A DNA stretch of 64,000 nt, taken from the NCBI RefSeq assembly GCF_051020985.1, contig NC_135002.1, positions 10,726,001 through 10,790,000 on the forward strand, read 5' to 3'. Under the pieces are notes generated by a model. It was not told the origin of the DNA. It saw only the letters and a program-made list of their open reading frames with translations, and did no database searches. The first letter of the stretch is position 1, and every line of letters begins with the position of its first letter. A program made the translations under genes and the position numbers. This DNA is from Nomia melanderi. Taxonomy: Eukaryota > Arthropoda > Insecta > Hymenoptera > Halictidae. Below are positions 53,001 to 60,153 of this stretch, one piece after another.

Positions 53001-53691
53001 GATATTTCCCAATTAGAACCATCAGACTCAAAATTAACCGACTTTAAACACTCAAGTTCAAAACTTCGAACAGTCAAGTTCCAACATATACACATTCACG
53101 TGTTCAAAGTGCAAGATAGGAATTCTCCCAAATTCAAAACTGCAGTGACCCGATTCGAGGACAAATGGAAACGCTCGATTTCGAAACCCGAGAAAAACAG
53201 TGGAGAAATCAGAAGCAAAATCAGATTCAAATTTAAATCGTTTTATTCGAAATTCCAATGACGCGAATTCGAACGACGCGAGTCTGACAGGTACATCGCT
53301 CGGTTTCGGGATTCAAACAATCGAATTTAAATAGATTCGCGCCTGATGCAAAGTCGTTCGAACGAAGAGAGATCGTTATCGAGCCAAGAACGAAACGAAA
53401 AACCGCGGAGGGAAATAAGATAAAATGAAATAGACGGAAAATGAAAAAAAACGGATAGAAGATGCAGTCCAACGGAGGAAACGAAAAAACCGGATGATCA
53501 GTGAATTCTGTTGCGAGTCTGTTTACCTGCTGCACGTACCACTGCGTGGAATTCTGGCTCTTCCGTTGGCTGCTGGGCTTGCAGGGGCCGCAGAGGAGCA
53601 GAGGCGCCAGTTTGTTAACCCCCTTGACGCTGGCCGACGCCGGGGGCGACGCTGGGCTCAGCCCGTCATCCCCCAACACGGGCCACAGCAT
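28424..53691 (-). CDS. Rgl: Ral guanine nucleotide exchange factor, RalGDS/RGL family (six coding exons)
   Basis: The spliced coding sequence joins 53691-53527, 34522-34418, 32992-32563, 31261-30639, 30127-29813 and 29071-28424. It totals 2286 nt, or 761 residues plus a TAG stop, close to the size of vertebrate RGL proteins. All introns are GT-AG and all phases agree (0, 0, 1, 0, 0). Residues ~56-80 carry the WGEE and DGVIY segment that precedes the REM domain in this family. Residues ~105-235 are the REM domain, ~265-530 the CDC25-type RasGEF domain and ~653-742 the RA domain. Family knowledge: these proteins bind Ras/Rap-GTP through the RA domain at membranes and load GTP onto Ral, which acts in exocyst, vesicle traffic and JNK signalling. 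The 5' end is the weak point: the first ATG after an in-frame TAG (53784-53782) was chosen, but an upstream exon could extend the N-terminus. The gene identity is secure; Rgl is the fly name for the orthologue. Confidence 0.93.
29813..30127 (-). CDS. Rgl: Rgl coding exon 5 (end of the RasGEF domain)
   Basis: This 105-codon exon (phase 0-0) lies between acceptor TTTAG at 30128 and donor GTCAGC at 29812-29807. It encodes residues 442-546 and contains PYLGTFLTDL (449-458), the most diagnostic CDC25-domain block. INFDKRRKEFEVL and RIRLLQGAANAYNF follow. After the DREAYKLSCQIEPPPP segment it ends in a basic KKKQ, joining straight to the Ser-rich linker of exon 6. If the donor is not used, reading continues 14 codons to a stop, which could matter only for an intron-retaining form. 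Confidence 0.96.
30639..31261 (-). CDS. Rgl: Rgl coding exon 4 (first two thirds of the RasGEF catalytic domain)
   Basis: The acceptor is TTTCAG. The two leading bases AT complete the GAT (Asp 234) split with exon 3, and the exon then runs 207 codons to a GTGAGT donor at 30638-30633. The CDC25 fold begins near PHRHFAEQLTRMD (about residue 269) and includes CLGAVW (289-294), VNQFNAVSLRVISTIL (about 312-327), WIDIAQELRVLKNFSSL and GLQSNPVYRL (366-375). These are the standard conserved blocks of Ras-superfamily exchange factors, in the right order. They support an intact exchange domain rather than a degenerate one. Confidence 0.96.
32144..32405. mobile_element. TTAA MITE with TTAACCCTTTGCG-type ends (family D)
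   Basis: 262 bp in Rgl intron 3. The left end is TTAACCCTTTGCGTGCT; the reverse complement of the right end is TTAACCCTTTAAGTGCT. This is a 17-bp inverted repeat with two mismatches, and both ends start with TTAA. The CCC after TTAA is typical of piggyBac-type ends. Confidence 0.75.
32563..32992 (-). CDS. Rgl: Rgl coding exon 3 (REM / RasGEF-N domain)
   Basis: The exon starts after acceptor TCTCAG with DSDDEISHLEWETVRVRF and ends ...QREDEI plus one base before GTAAAG (32562-32557), phase 0 to 1. It covers residues 91-233 and nearly all of the REM domain. Visible family motifs are LKAGTVQRLVESL, then TYINVFLATYRAF and EVLELLLARYD, with HRLHRF near the end. In structures of this family the REM domain packs against and stabilises the catalytic CDC25 domain. 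The ORF can be read further upstream to an in-frame TAA, but the REM start, the acceptor and the phase-0 join to exon 2 favour 32992. Confidence 0.94.
34418..34522 (-). CDS. Rgl: Rgl coding exon 2 (residues 56-90, WGEE/DGVIY segment)
   Basis: This is a 105-nt, 35-codon phase 0-0 exon with acceptor TTGTAG at its 5' side and a strong GTGAGT donor at 34417-34412. It encodes PTWRLWGEERGDGVIY, then VYLKKVRY, ending RPTRSLSAS. The LWGEE, DGxIY and LKKV pattern is the conserved block just before the REM domain in RalGDS, RGL1 and RGL2, which is how this short exon was recognised. It is too short to stand out as an ORF in its own frame. Confidence 0.9.
34861..35074. mobile_element. TTAA MITE, family H
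   Basis: 214 bp in Rgl intron 1. The left end is TTAATCCTTAGCAGT and the right end reversed is TTAACCCTTTGCAGT. The length matches the element at 59250, which has the same end type. Confidence 0.6.
35666..35910 (+). mobile_element. TTAA MITE, family C
   Basis: 245 bp, the same length and orientation as the copy at 9741, bounded by TTAA. The interior shares GGTTACCGGTGAC, TAGTTCACTCCATGAAACGA and a run ending ATTTTGCTTTATAAAGTCGTG. It lies in Rgl intron 1 between two GC-rich blocks. Confidence 0.85.
37524..37652 (+). repeat. 53-bp tandem repeat, about 2.4 units
   Basis: Units start at 37524, 37577 and 37630 (CAACTTGCATTTT, CAACCTACATTTT, CAACGCACATTTT). They share AAATTTTCAATTTT and CACGTTTCTA. 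Confidence 0.9.
38161..38694 (+). repeat. ~180-bp tandem repeat, three units, in Rgl intron 1
   Basis: Units begin near 38162 (AACTTTTTGTTCAGCACTG), 38344 (AACTTTTTGTTTAGCACTG) and 38521 (AACATTTTATTTAGCATTG). Shared blocks in order are TATGAA/CTGAACTTTA, GCCTATGG, AGTTTTATTCGTT, AAGATT, a GAGCATT/AAGCATT block, AATGGTC or AATGATC and ATCGCGAAACATTCT. Divergence is moderate, so the array is not recent. Confidence 0.9.
39499..39579 (+). repeat. 24-bp tandem repeat, 3.4 units
   Basis: Units ACCAATCCGGGGTGAAACAG, ACTAATCCGGGGTGAAGCCG and GCAAATCCACAGTGAAACAG (first 20 bases each) recur every 24 bp. An eight-residue repeat in the minus-strand frame is a by-product. Confidence 0.85.
39716..39907 (+). 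mobile_element. TTAA MITE, family A
   Basis: 192 bp. The left end is TTAACACTAAAAGTA and the right end GATAGTTTTAGTGTTAG. The interior contains CATTTTGACTGG, as in the other copies. The right TTAA has decayed to TTAG. It lies in Rgl intron 1. Confidence 0.7.
40829..41055 (+). repeat. 145-bp tandem duplication (second unit partial)
   Basis: The first unit has CAACTGATCCCGTAAATTATG, AACATAATTAGGCCTCCTGT and CGCCCATTCAG. The second has CAACTCATCCCACAAACTACG, AACAAAATTAGATCTTCTGT and CATCTATTCAG. Offset is 145 bp. Confidence 0.8.
42361..42785. repeat. Imperfect inverted repeat, possible decayed transposon
   Basis: The left arm (42366-42475) has GTGTTCAT, ATTTCGATATTATTAA and TGTCAATACGGTTA. The reverse complement of the right arm (42722-42785) has the same blocks: GTGTTCAT, ATTTCAATATTAA and GTCAATACGGTTA. 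A third diverged copy of the right-arm sequence (TTACGT.. AACCGTATCGACGGAT) occurs at 42880-42960. Confidence 0.5.
43447..43672 (+). mobile_element. TTAA MITE, family G
   Basis: 226 bp with ends TTAACCCGTTCGTCCCTGG and CGGGACGAAAGGGTTAA, a clear inverted repeat starting at TTAA. A family A element follows 49 bp later. Confidence 0.75.
43721..43935 (-). mobile_element. TTAA MITE, family A (inverted copy)
   Basis: 215 bp between intact TTAA sites, in the opposite orientation to 14119-14345 and alignable along its length. The ends are TTAACACTGAAACTGCC and CCGGTAGTTTTAGTGTTAA. It sits 50 bp after a family G element. Confidence 0.85.
44867..45107 (+). mobile_element. TTAA MITE, family B
   Basis: 241 bp, same orientation as 15460-15697. 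The ends are TTAACAGTAACCGTACCGG and CCGGTACGCTTAATGTTAT. The interior has GTTGTTCGATTAATCAGTT and CCTTTATTTTGCAGTC. It lies in Rgl intron 1. Confidence 0.8.
46274..46545 (+). repeat. Degenerate tandem repeat, three units (~92 and ~117 bp apart)
   Basis: Units centre on AAGTATAAATTGATTATAATG (46288), AAGTACACATCGATTATACTG (46378) and GAGCATAAATTGATTGTAATG (46496). Each is followed by TTGTATTAAAATTAAGA-like sequence. Confidence 0.7.
49210..49423 (-). mobile_element. Partial family G MITE
   Basis: The right end, read in reverse, is TTAACCCCTTCGTCCCTGAA, matching the left end of 43447-43672. The opposite end could not be found, so the left limit is a guess. Confidence 0.4.
50935..51185 (+). repeat. 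Dispersed repeat, copy 1
   Basis: Begins GGCCAAAAAGTCTCGTCGCA, then AACATTTCATTACGTT, and ends near GCAAAATGATAAAACTATTT. It matches 51770-51985 block by block. Its middle has expanded as the 9-bp repeat. Confidence 0.65.
51063..51165 (+). repeat. Degenerate 9-bp tandem repeat
   Basis: Eleven or so units such as GTAATATTT, GTAACATCT, GCAACATCT, ATAATATTT and CTAACATTT in register. The Asn/Ile/Cys-rich plus-strand frame over it is an artefact of the period being a multiple of three. Confidence 0.8.
51490..52450 (+). repeat. Degenerate ~70-bp repeat family, about eight units, interrupted
   Basis: Each unit carries a variant of CAATCTACTTATTTTTAG preceded by a purine-rich GAACAGGGAG-like piece and a CTTGTC/CCTCGTCCG start. 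Clear copies lie near 51510, 51585, 51640, 52040, 52110, 52165, 52215 and 52285. The stretch 51740-52010 between them belongs to another dispersed repeat. Confidence 0.65.
51770..51985 (+). repeat. Dispersed repeat, copy 2
   Basis: Begins GGCCAAAAAGACTCGCTGCT, then AATCATTTCGTCATGTT, and ends near GTAAAACGACAAGACTTTCA. A third end-piece, GTAAAACGACAAGATTTGTT, lies at 47200-47220 after similar AT-rich sequence. Confidence 0.65.
53527..53691 (-). CDS. Rgl: Rgl coding exon 1 (N-terminus, residues 1-55)
   Basis: This exon encodes the N-terminal 55 residues, starting MLWPVLGDDG and ending STQWYVQQ just before a GTAAAC donor at 53526-53521. The frame stays open upstream to a TAG at 53784-53782, but 53691 is its first ATG. 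The sequence is low in recognisable domain content, with an SPASPPASASV stretch. It is attached to Rgl because the donor is phase 0 and the tryptophan-containing end continues naturally into PTWRLWGEE of exon 2, 19 kb away. Possible acceptor-like AGs at 53698 and 53743 have poor polypyrimidine tracts, so this is probably the first coding exon. A separate upstream coding exon cannot be excluded. Confidence 0.8.
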
Positions 53692-55679
53692 CCACGTCTG
53701 AATGTCCGCGGAACTTCCCCTTCTTCCGTCACTTCGATTCTGCCTGTGCAATCGATCTCGTGATTCTTTTTGCCAGCGACACTATCTTCGCCGATAAACT
53801 ACTACCAGATGCACCCCGAGGGATCCATCGACAGATCCGCAACGATTTATCGTCGATCGAACCCCTTGGCTTTAAAACCTTTCCCGATAAGACTATAACG
53901 ATTTTCGTTTTTTTTTCTTTTGTTAGTTTTCTTACGAGTTAATTTTATTCAACGAGACGCAATTTTCTCTTCGTTTGCTCTTTCAAATAGAGTATTCTTG
54001 TTGGGAAAGCGATAGGATTAAGATTATTGCGGCGACTTATATCGATCGAACTTTTTAACGATGAATGAGTTTTCCGATAATTTTATAAGGACTTTGTTTT
54101 CTAGTTTCTTGTATTAATTTTGTTCGCGTGACAAGACGCAATTTTCTTTTTCTCTGGTTTTTATATAGAGTATTCTTGCTGGAAGACCGATAGGAACAAG
54201 ATTACTGCGATAAACGAGCACGTATCGTTATTGTTCGGAACTTTTAATTTTGTGCCTGTTACTTTCTCCTGTAGCTTCTCCAGCCAATGTTCAAACGATT
54301 AATCCCTCTTGAAGGTGGGGATGATAGAAAAACGATGGCTCACTTTAACCCGCGAGTAAGGGAAAATAGTGTTTAACATGGGAAACGAATTTTCGCAATT
54401 TTGGTAATTGTTTAGAGACACTAGACACCGTAAGGATCGCGAATTTACTGTTAGAATTCATCGATACGAACTGCGGACGCCGACTGCGATTCGAAAACCG
54501 TGGATTCATCGTGATCCTTCAAACCGTCGTCCAAACAATTGACGCAAATCGTTTCTCCATTTTCCCATTGTTTCCACAGTGTTCCCACATGTTCAGGGAC
54601 TACTCGTCCGCAATACTACCCGTTGCAACGGAACGTATAAACATGCGCATAGAAAACGGATAAAAAGAAGTCCTTCTACTTTGTTAACGTTTTACCTACT
54701 GCACGCCACCACAGTGTTGTATCGCTATCATACTTCCCAAAAAGTTACTACACCACCTTTCCACATTTGAATCTTTCATATAAAAAACAACAAGAGTGTT
54801 ATGATTTATTTAATTTTTGCCTCATAATGTCCTGAATGCGGTTAAAAATATCAGTATCGTTAAATCACATGGTCAGCTGATGTGCCAAAAGGCTAACGAA
54901 AAGACCGTCAAACGTAACTGGTAGACCATGAATTTTGATAAATTTATATAAAATATGAAGTCAAGAAATAAAAAGAATTGTATTGCGAACTTCGATATCG
55001 TCGAATTCAATAATGTCATTGTTTCAATGTCAACGTAAAACCATTGATGAAACAATGAACGTTAGTTTACCTTCAATCATAGCACCTAAATCACAATAAG
55101 AAACTTTTATCCTGCACGAACACTCGTAATTCGTTAACTGTCTTCTGCGTTTGCGATCCGAACTGTTTATCGCGCTGTAATTTGAAAACTGATCGACGGA
55201 GCGTGATCGGAGCCAGCACTGATTCCGTCGCCGACGGGAAACTGAATTATCGTCGATAGTCGGGCTCGAACCGAGGCGTTCGACTCCCACTAACGCCGCG
55301 CGACGCATTAAGTATTGATATCGAGAAACCGCGGTATCGAGAAATCGAGAAAAATGCGTCCCACCGTTTCTAGATCAAATAATCGTTAATCGCGTGTAGA
55401 TTTCCGGTTTTCTCATTTCCCTTTCTTGTTTTTCTTGTTGTGAATATTGCGTCTCGTTTCAGCGAGCTGCCCCGTTTTCGTAACGGCCGCGCAGTATGTC
55501 TCTGACGGCGTTAAATTGTGTAATTTGTATTGAAGTAATATTGTGTAACCGCGACACGATCAAGCGATCACAGTGTAACGGAACTGTCAGCGAAAAACAC
55601 TGGTCGAAATCATGTTTGATAATTTAAATGCACTTGACGAACTGGCGATCGATGAAATCAACGTGTCGACGGTGAAACG

Positions 55680-55985
55680 CAAATATTAACAATTACTCGA
55701 ATTAGAATGATGACGATTAGGTTCCAGTGTAAATAGTATCGGTTAAATTCAGATTTAAATATTAAGAATCGAACTCAAATTCGAGCATTAACGATTACAC
55801 TATTATTCGAATAACAATGGTAGCTTCCAGTATAAACTTCAACGATCAAACAGAAGTATAAATGTTAACGGTCCGATCAAAATTTAAATATTAAAGGTGA
55901 AGCTCAAATTCAAATGTCAACAGTAGAATTGAAATTCAAACGGCAACGGTGAAATTGAAACAGTAACGGTGAAATTCGTAGTTCA
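55680..55985 (+). repeat. Degenerate short-period repeat (~24-30 bp)
   Basis: Repeated phrases such as AAATTCAAAT, AACGGTGAAATTGAAA, TTAACGGT and CCAGTATAAA/CCAGTGTAAA recur with loose spacing. Similar TTCAAA-rich text fills 53000-53260. Confidence 0.5.
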
Positions 55986-57544
55986 ATGATTTTCACGTCG
56001 AACCGTTCGAACAAAGCCAATGCAATTACATACAATTGAAACTGATAGCTTCGAGCGAGATACGCTCGTACGTGGTGGCGCCAACGGCATTATCAATGAA
56101 TAATTTCTCAATCGCGGAAACGATCGTTGTGCCCACACCGTTTCCATTGCAGGGGATGGAATCAACAGAAAAATGCGAGTTTGTAACCGCGATCGATTCC
56201 CCTCATAGGTCAAGCAAACTACGTTCAAAGGTCGAAGGAGCAAACGCCGAGAAACGCTTTCGTTAAAGAGGATGCGACAGCTCATCGTGGGCGGGATTGC
56301 ACTTCCGATAATTAGAGCTCCTCGTTCAAAATGTACGCTCACTCGAAATGTCAGGTAGCCTCGTGACTTTTAACGTTTCCACCGTGTCAACTTTGCGATT
56401 CCTGATCGGGCCTGATTAAACGCTGTCAGCCAACAAAAAGCATTTACCGAAGGAACTGAATTGTAGCAACGATTACAACGACAAATGAATACATAACACA
56501 AATAAGAGAAACACAGCTTTCGCTACTTTCGTGAACCATTAAACACATCAAAAATTTTAATAAGCAGCAATAACAGACAGGCAATTTTTTTAATACTCCG
56601 AGGATTAAAGTGCATAATAATTTCAAAAAATTAAGGCTATATAGAATCAAATGTAAGGTCATGTGGCTTATAAATTTGAATGTTGTAGCACTCATGTCAC
56701 TTTGCATCACAATCAAAATGAATAATATAGCATTCACGTCCGCGAACATGTTAAATGTATGGAGAACTCAGAATTCGCAGTCCTAAATCACATTTTCATT
56801 TTAAACGTTTAAAGAATTCTTCTGTCCTCACAACCTCCGAGATAGTAATGTATTTCTGTTACTATCTTCGTGCTTAAGACATGAATCTATTCATAATGTC
56901 TATTTATCCTTCTTTAAGCAATTTACAGGATTAAAGACAAAAAGGTTTTTAAACTATGTAAAATTCCGATATGATGAAATAATTGTTAATTAAATGTTTT
57001 ATTTAATCAAAGGAAACTAAGCTATCAATTTATTATGATTTGTAGAATCTAAGGTAATGTAATATTATGATATTTTAGCATGCACAGATTTTCCTGTTTT
57101 CCGTCTGTTGCCATTAGAGTTTGCTAGAGTATTATGAAAGGTGACCGTTGTGCCGCGTTACCCGATCGATCGTGTCGAACGTGGAATCCTACAACGTGGA
57201 AAACGGTCGAGCGAAATCCTCGTGTCTCGATAAAAGTGTCGATGCCCGTCGACGCCTCGTTCCGATAAAACGAACGCCCAGTCACCGCTTGCCACGAGGA
57301 ACGCACGGTCGCGTGTCACAACCTTAACCCTTCTCGACACAAACGCTTCTCGCGCACTGCGGCTACGATACCGCGACACACGCGTTTGCCAGAATCATTT
57401 TGTCAATCCAGCTAATATAAGATTAAAAAAAAAAGAATTATTATTTGCAAAAATTGCAACGGAGGACAAATGATACGAAATGAAATGTGTTTTCCTAAGA
57501 AAATGAAATGAATGAAACTGAAAATGAAATGAATTACAATTTTA

Positions 57545-57895
57545 GCAAATCAAATCACCGAATCCATAAACATGACGAGTGAGATCGAAAGCGAGATATA
57601 TCACGTTGATTGGTTCCAGAAATTAGAAATTAATTGATTAATGAGAAACGGTGGAATTACGTGAAAATGGTGAAGCTATAGAATGGAATATCTGGTAATT
57701 ACGTGCGATCGAAATTGTTGAGAATGGAATTACCAAATTTGTAAATGCGACAAATGAGATTGAAAGGGAACGGTTTCCCGTTAGTTGCGAGTAGAAATTA
57801 GAAATTACTGATTAATTGGGTGGGAACCAATTAGATTGCGTGGAAATGGCGCACAGAATGGAGCTTCGGATCTCGCGAGAATTATCTGCTCGTGA
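57545..57895 (+). repeat. 175-bp tandem duplication
   Basis: Blocks GAGATCGAAAGCGAGA (57581), AGAAATTAGAAATTAATTG (57618) and AATTACGTGAAAATGG repeat 175 bp later as GAGATTGAAAGGGAAC (57756), AGAAATTAGAAATTACTG (57793) and GATTGCGTGGAAATGG. Confidence 0.8.
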
Positions 57896-58246
57896 ACCGC
57901 GCGCGAACCGAACGTATTATGCAACGTAAGTATTGTCCATAAAGGGAGCTAGTGGGCCAGACTGCAGCAGGAAGTATGGTTTAAGCTGGCTGCGCGTTTC
58001 ATGCGATAGCATGAATCATTTGGAGGCTCGAATGACTCGGCTGTTACGTTATTTTCTTATTTAACGCGCTGTCGGTGCTCGCCTTGCGAACAACGCGAGA
58101 ACCTTGATGAAGTTCCGTTTTAGTTCTTGCCGCGGTTCACGGAACGCCGTAGAAAACTTCGCTTCAAATGACGATCGTAAATTCAATCCAACCGCAGAAG
58201 AAGCTTCCCTTCGAAAAAAGATTTCGAAATCGAACTTATCTCATAT

Positions 58247-58640
58247 AATTTCATTTCTGAATCAAACTTGTAACCATCATTTCAATTGAAAATCATATGA
58301 GTAAATTTCCGTTGAAAACGATGTACCAGCAATTCAAATTTCACATTTTTTACTCGAAATTCGATTGACATTTATGAATTCTAATTTCATTTTCAAATCA
58401 AACGTGTAACTGCTATTTCGATTAGAAATGATACGAATGAAATCAAATTGAAACGAAAGTTCAAGCGATTCAAATTTATTTCACATTTTGAATCCGAAAT
58501 TCGATTGAAATTCAATGAAGGAAATCAAATTTTCGATTCTAATCCAAACGCAGAGATTCAAACCAAAATCGGAAATCAGACGGATGTATTTAACTGTCAA
58601 ATCAAACCTAACATTTCGAATAATTCAAATTTAAATTGAA
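58247..58640 (+). repeat. ~137-bp tandem repeat, two units plus a partial third
   Basis: ATTTCATTTCTGAATCAAAC with TTGTAACCATCATTTCAATT (58247) recurs at 58384 as ATTTCATTTTCAAATCAAAC with GTGTAACTGCTATTTCGATT. GCAATTCAAATTTCACATTT likewise pairs with GCGATTCAAATTTATTTCAC, and CGAAATTCGATTGA is repeated. A worn third unit follows from about 58521. Confidence 0.75.
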
Positions 58641-59249
58641 ATTCCAGCGGATAGGTTCGAGTTCTCTCGATTGAAGGTAATGAAGATCGTTAGAAAGGGA
58701 ATTGTAAACGTAACCGATACCTGCGTACTCCGAATCGGTTACGCGCCATATCTGATACGAATAAAGCCCTGCGACAGCGTAACTATTTGCATTTCAACGA
58801 AAGCTCTCTACGAAGAGTTACACACCCAGACACGATAAATGCGTAATATGAGGTCACGGTGTTAATACGTTACGTTATTCACCGTAGGACGTAAGCATTA
58901 ACAGGACTGTTTGTACACAGCCTCGGCTGACATGCGTCACGCGCGGCAACAGGTTCGCGGAGTTAACCAGCCTTGTCGCCTAAAAAAAACAACTTTCAAC
59001 ATAAAACCTTCATTCCCAGTGTCCATCGTAACGGTCAAGAAAAATTTTCGAAAATATCAAAACAATTCCGTCGCGAAGACATAAACAGACGTAAATAACA
59101 GATATCTTTAAAATATCCCCAATAAGACAGACCACAGATTTTCAGTACAACAGAGTCTCATTCCAAATGAATGGAGAAACGAGAAGAAATTTTTCAAAGA
59201 GCGTTTGCAAGATTGAATCGTACACTTAATAAAAAATAATCTAAAAATC

Positions 59250-59462
59250 TTAACCTTTTTCGGACGAGAACTTTTGAAACTTTTTAAAAGTCTTCCTATA
59301 CAAAACTGAATTATGTATAGAAATCTTAACTATCAGAAAAGAAAAACACCACGTGTCAGTCTCTCGTTATTTGAATACTTAAATTATTCATTTGCAGCTT
59401 TGGATTTTAAAGATGAAAGCTCGAAGTCGTCGTTATAATGAGATTCGACTGCAAAGGGTTAA
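59250..59462. mobile_element. TTAA MITE, family H
   Basis: 213 bp between TTAA sites. The left end is TTAACCTTTTTCGGACGAGA and the right end reversed TTAACCCTTTGCAGTCGAAT. The interior is diverged from 34861-35074. Confidence 0.55.
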
Positions 59463-59589
59463 TTATTGAATATATGAACGACGAATACTACGAATGATCT
59501 ATATCACGAAAACTAATGATTCGATTAATAGAGATCCCATTGAGCTTCGTAATTGATAGACTTGAGGATCAAATTCTTTTCTTTTTCTA

Positions 59590-60086
59590 TTAACCCTTTG
59601 CGGTCAAATGCCGCCGTAATGGCGTCTTGGAACTTTCATGCCTGAAACCGAAAGCTGTAAATAAATAATGTGAATTATGTGTAAAATTATGAAATTATGA
59701 ATGAATTAGGATTAAAATATCGCATAGATTGATACCCGATTTTCTTCTTTTCTAGTATTTACCCCTTGACCTACAATATCGTGTCAGACTCGTGACGAAA
59801 ATTTTCAACTGAATTTGAGAAGTCTAAGTGTTATTAAGTCTCTTTCAATATAAATTAAATATTACTTTTCCATTATCAATCGTTAATCTTTGGAATAAAT
59901 GTAGACATAAAATAAGTATTAAAATTTGTTTTATTCTTAATAACTTATTAACAATAAAGTAGTTGTATCGATCATAGTTAAGAAATAAATTATAGAGCAA
60001 GGGAATAAGAACTCGATGGATTTCTGGGTTTTCTATGGAAAGAGAGTTTCTAGAAATTGAAAAAATGCTGGTCCGCAAAGGGTTAA
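59590..60086. mobile_element. TTAA MITE of family D type, interrupted by a family F element
   Basis: 497 bp with a perfect 14-bp terminal inverted repeat, TTAACCCTTTGCGG, at both ends. The central part, 59758-60007, is a family F copy. The outer element without it would be about 247 bp, close to the usual size here. Confidence 0.75.
59758..60007 (+). mobile_element. Family F MITE nested inside another MITE
   Basis: The left end is ACCCCTTGACCTACAATATC, followed by GTGTCAGACTCGTGA. The interior has CATTATCAATCGTTAAT and AATAAAGTAGTTGTATCGAT, matching 3148-3389. The right end GAGCAAGGGAATAAG has lost its TTAA. Confidence 0.75.
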
Positions 60087-60093
60087 ATTAGAA

Positions 60094-60153
60094 TAACAAT
60101 AAAGTAATGTTATCAAGTACAGTTGTGATAGAAATTATAAGACAAGAGGTTAA
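60094..60153 (+). mobile_element. Fragment of a family F MITE (right end)
   Basis: AATAAAGTAATGTTATCAAG followed by GAAATTATAAGACAAGAGGTTAA matches the last 60 bp or so of 3148-3389, directly beside the nested pair. Confidence 0.55.

Larger units (their letters stand above)
34523..53526 (-). other. Rgl: Rgl intron 1 (about 19 kb)
   Basis: The interval runs from the GTAAAC donor of exon 1 to the TTGTAG acceptor of exon 2. No conserved coding exon was found on either strand; the open frames inside are short and low-complexity. It holds MITEs (34861, 35666, 39716, 43447, 43721, 44867), tandem arrays (37524, 38161, 39499, 40829, 46274, 51490) and an imperfect inverted repeat (42361-42785). GC-rich blocks lie at about 35200-35480, 36100-36360, 44150-44600 and 47270-47600. 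A long first intron is typical of regulated insect genes and these GC-rich blocks are enhancer candidates. Confidence 0.75.

Noticed and set aside
53692..53781. Extending Rgl exon 1 upstream with non-ATG starts (TTG at 53751)
   Set aside because: The frame is open to 53781, but its first ATG is at 53691. A TTG start is not expected in an animal mRNA without evidence.
55255..55275. tRNA-like B box (GGTTCGAGCCC on the minus strand)
   Set aside because: No A box at the right distance and no cloverleaf could be folded by eye; likely a chance match.
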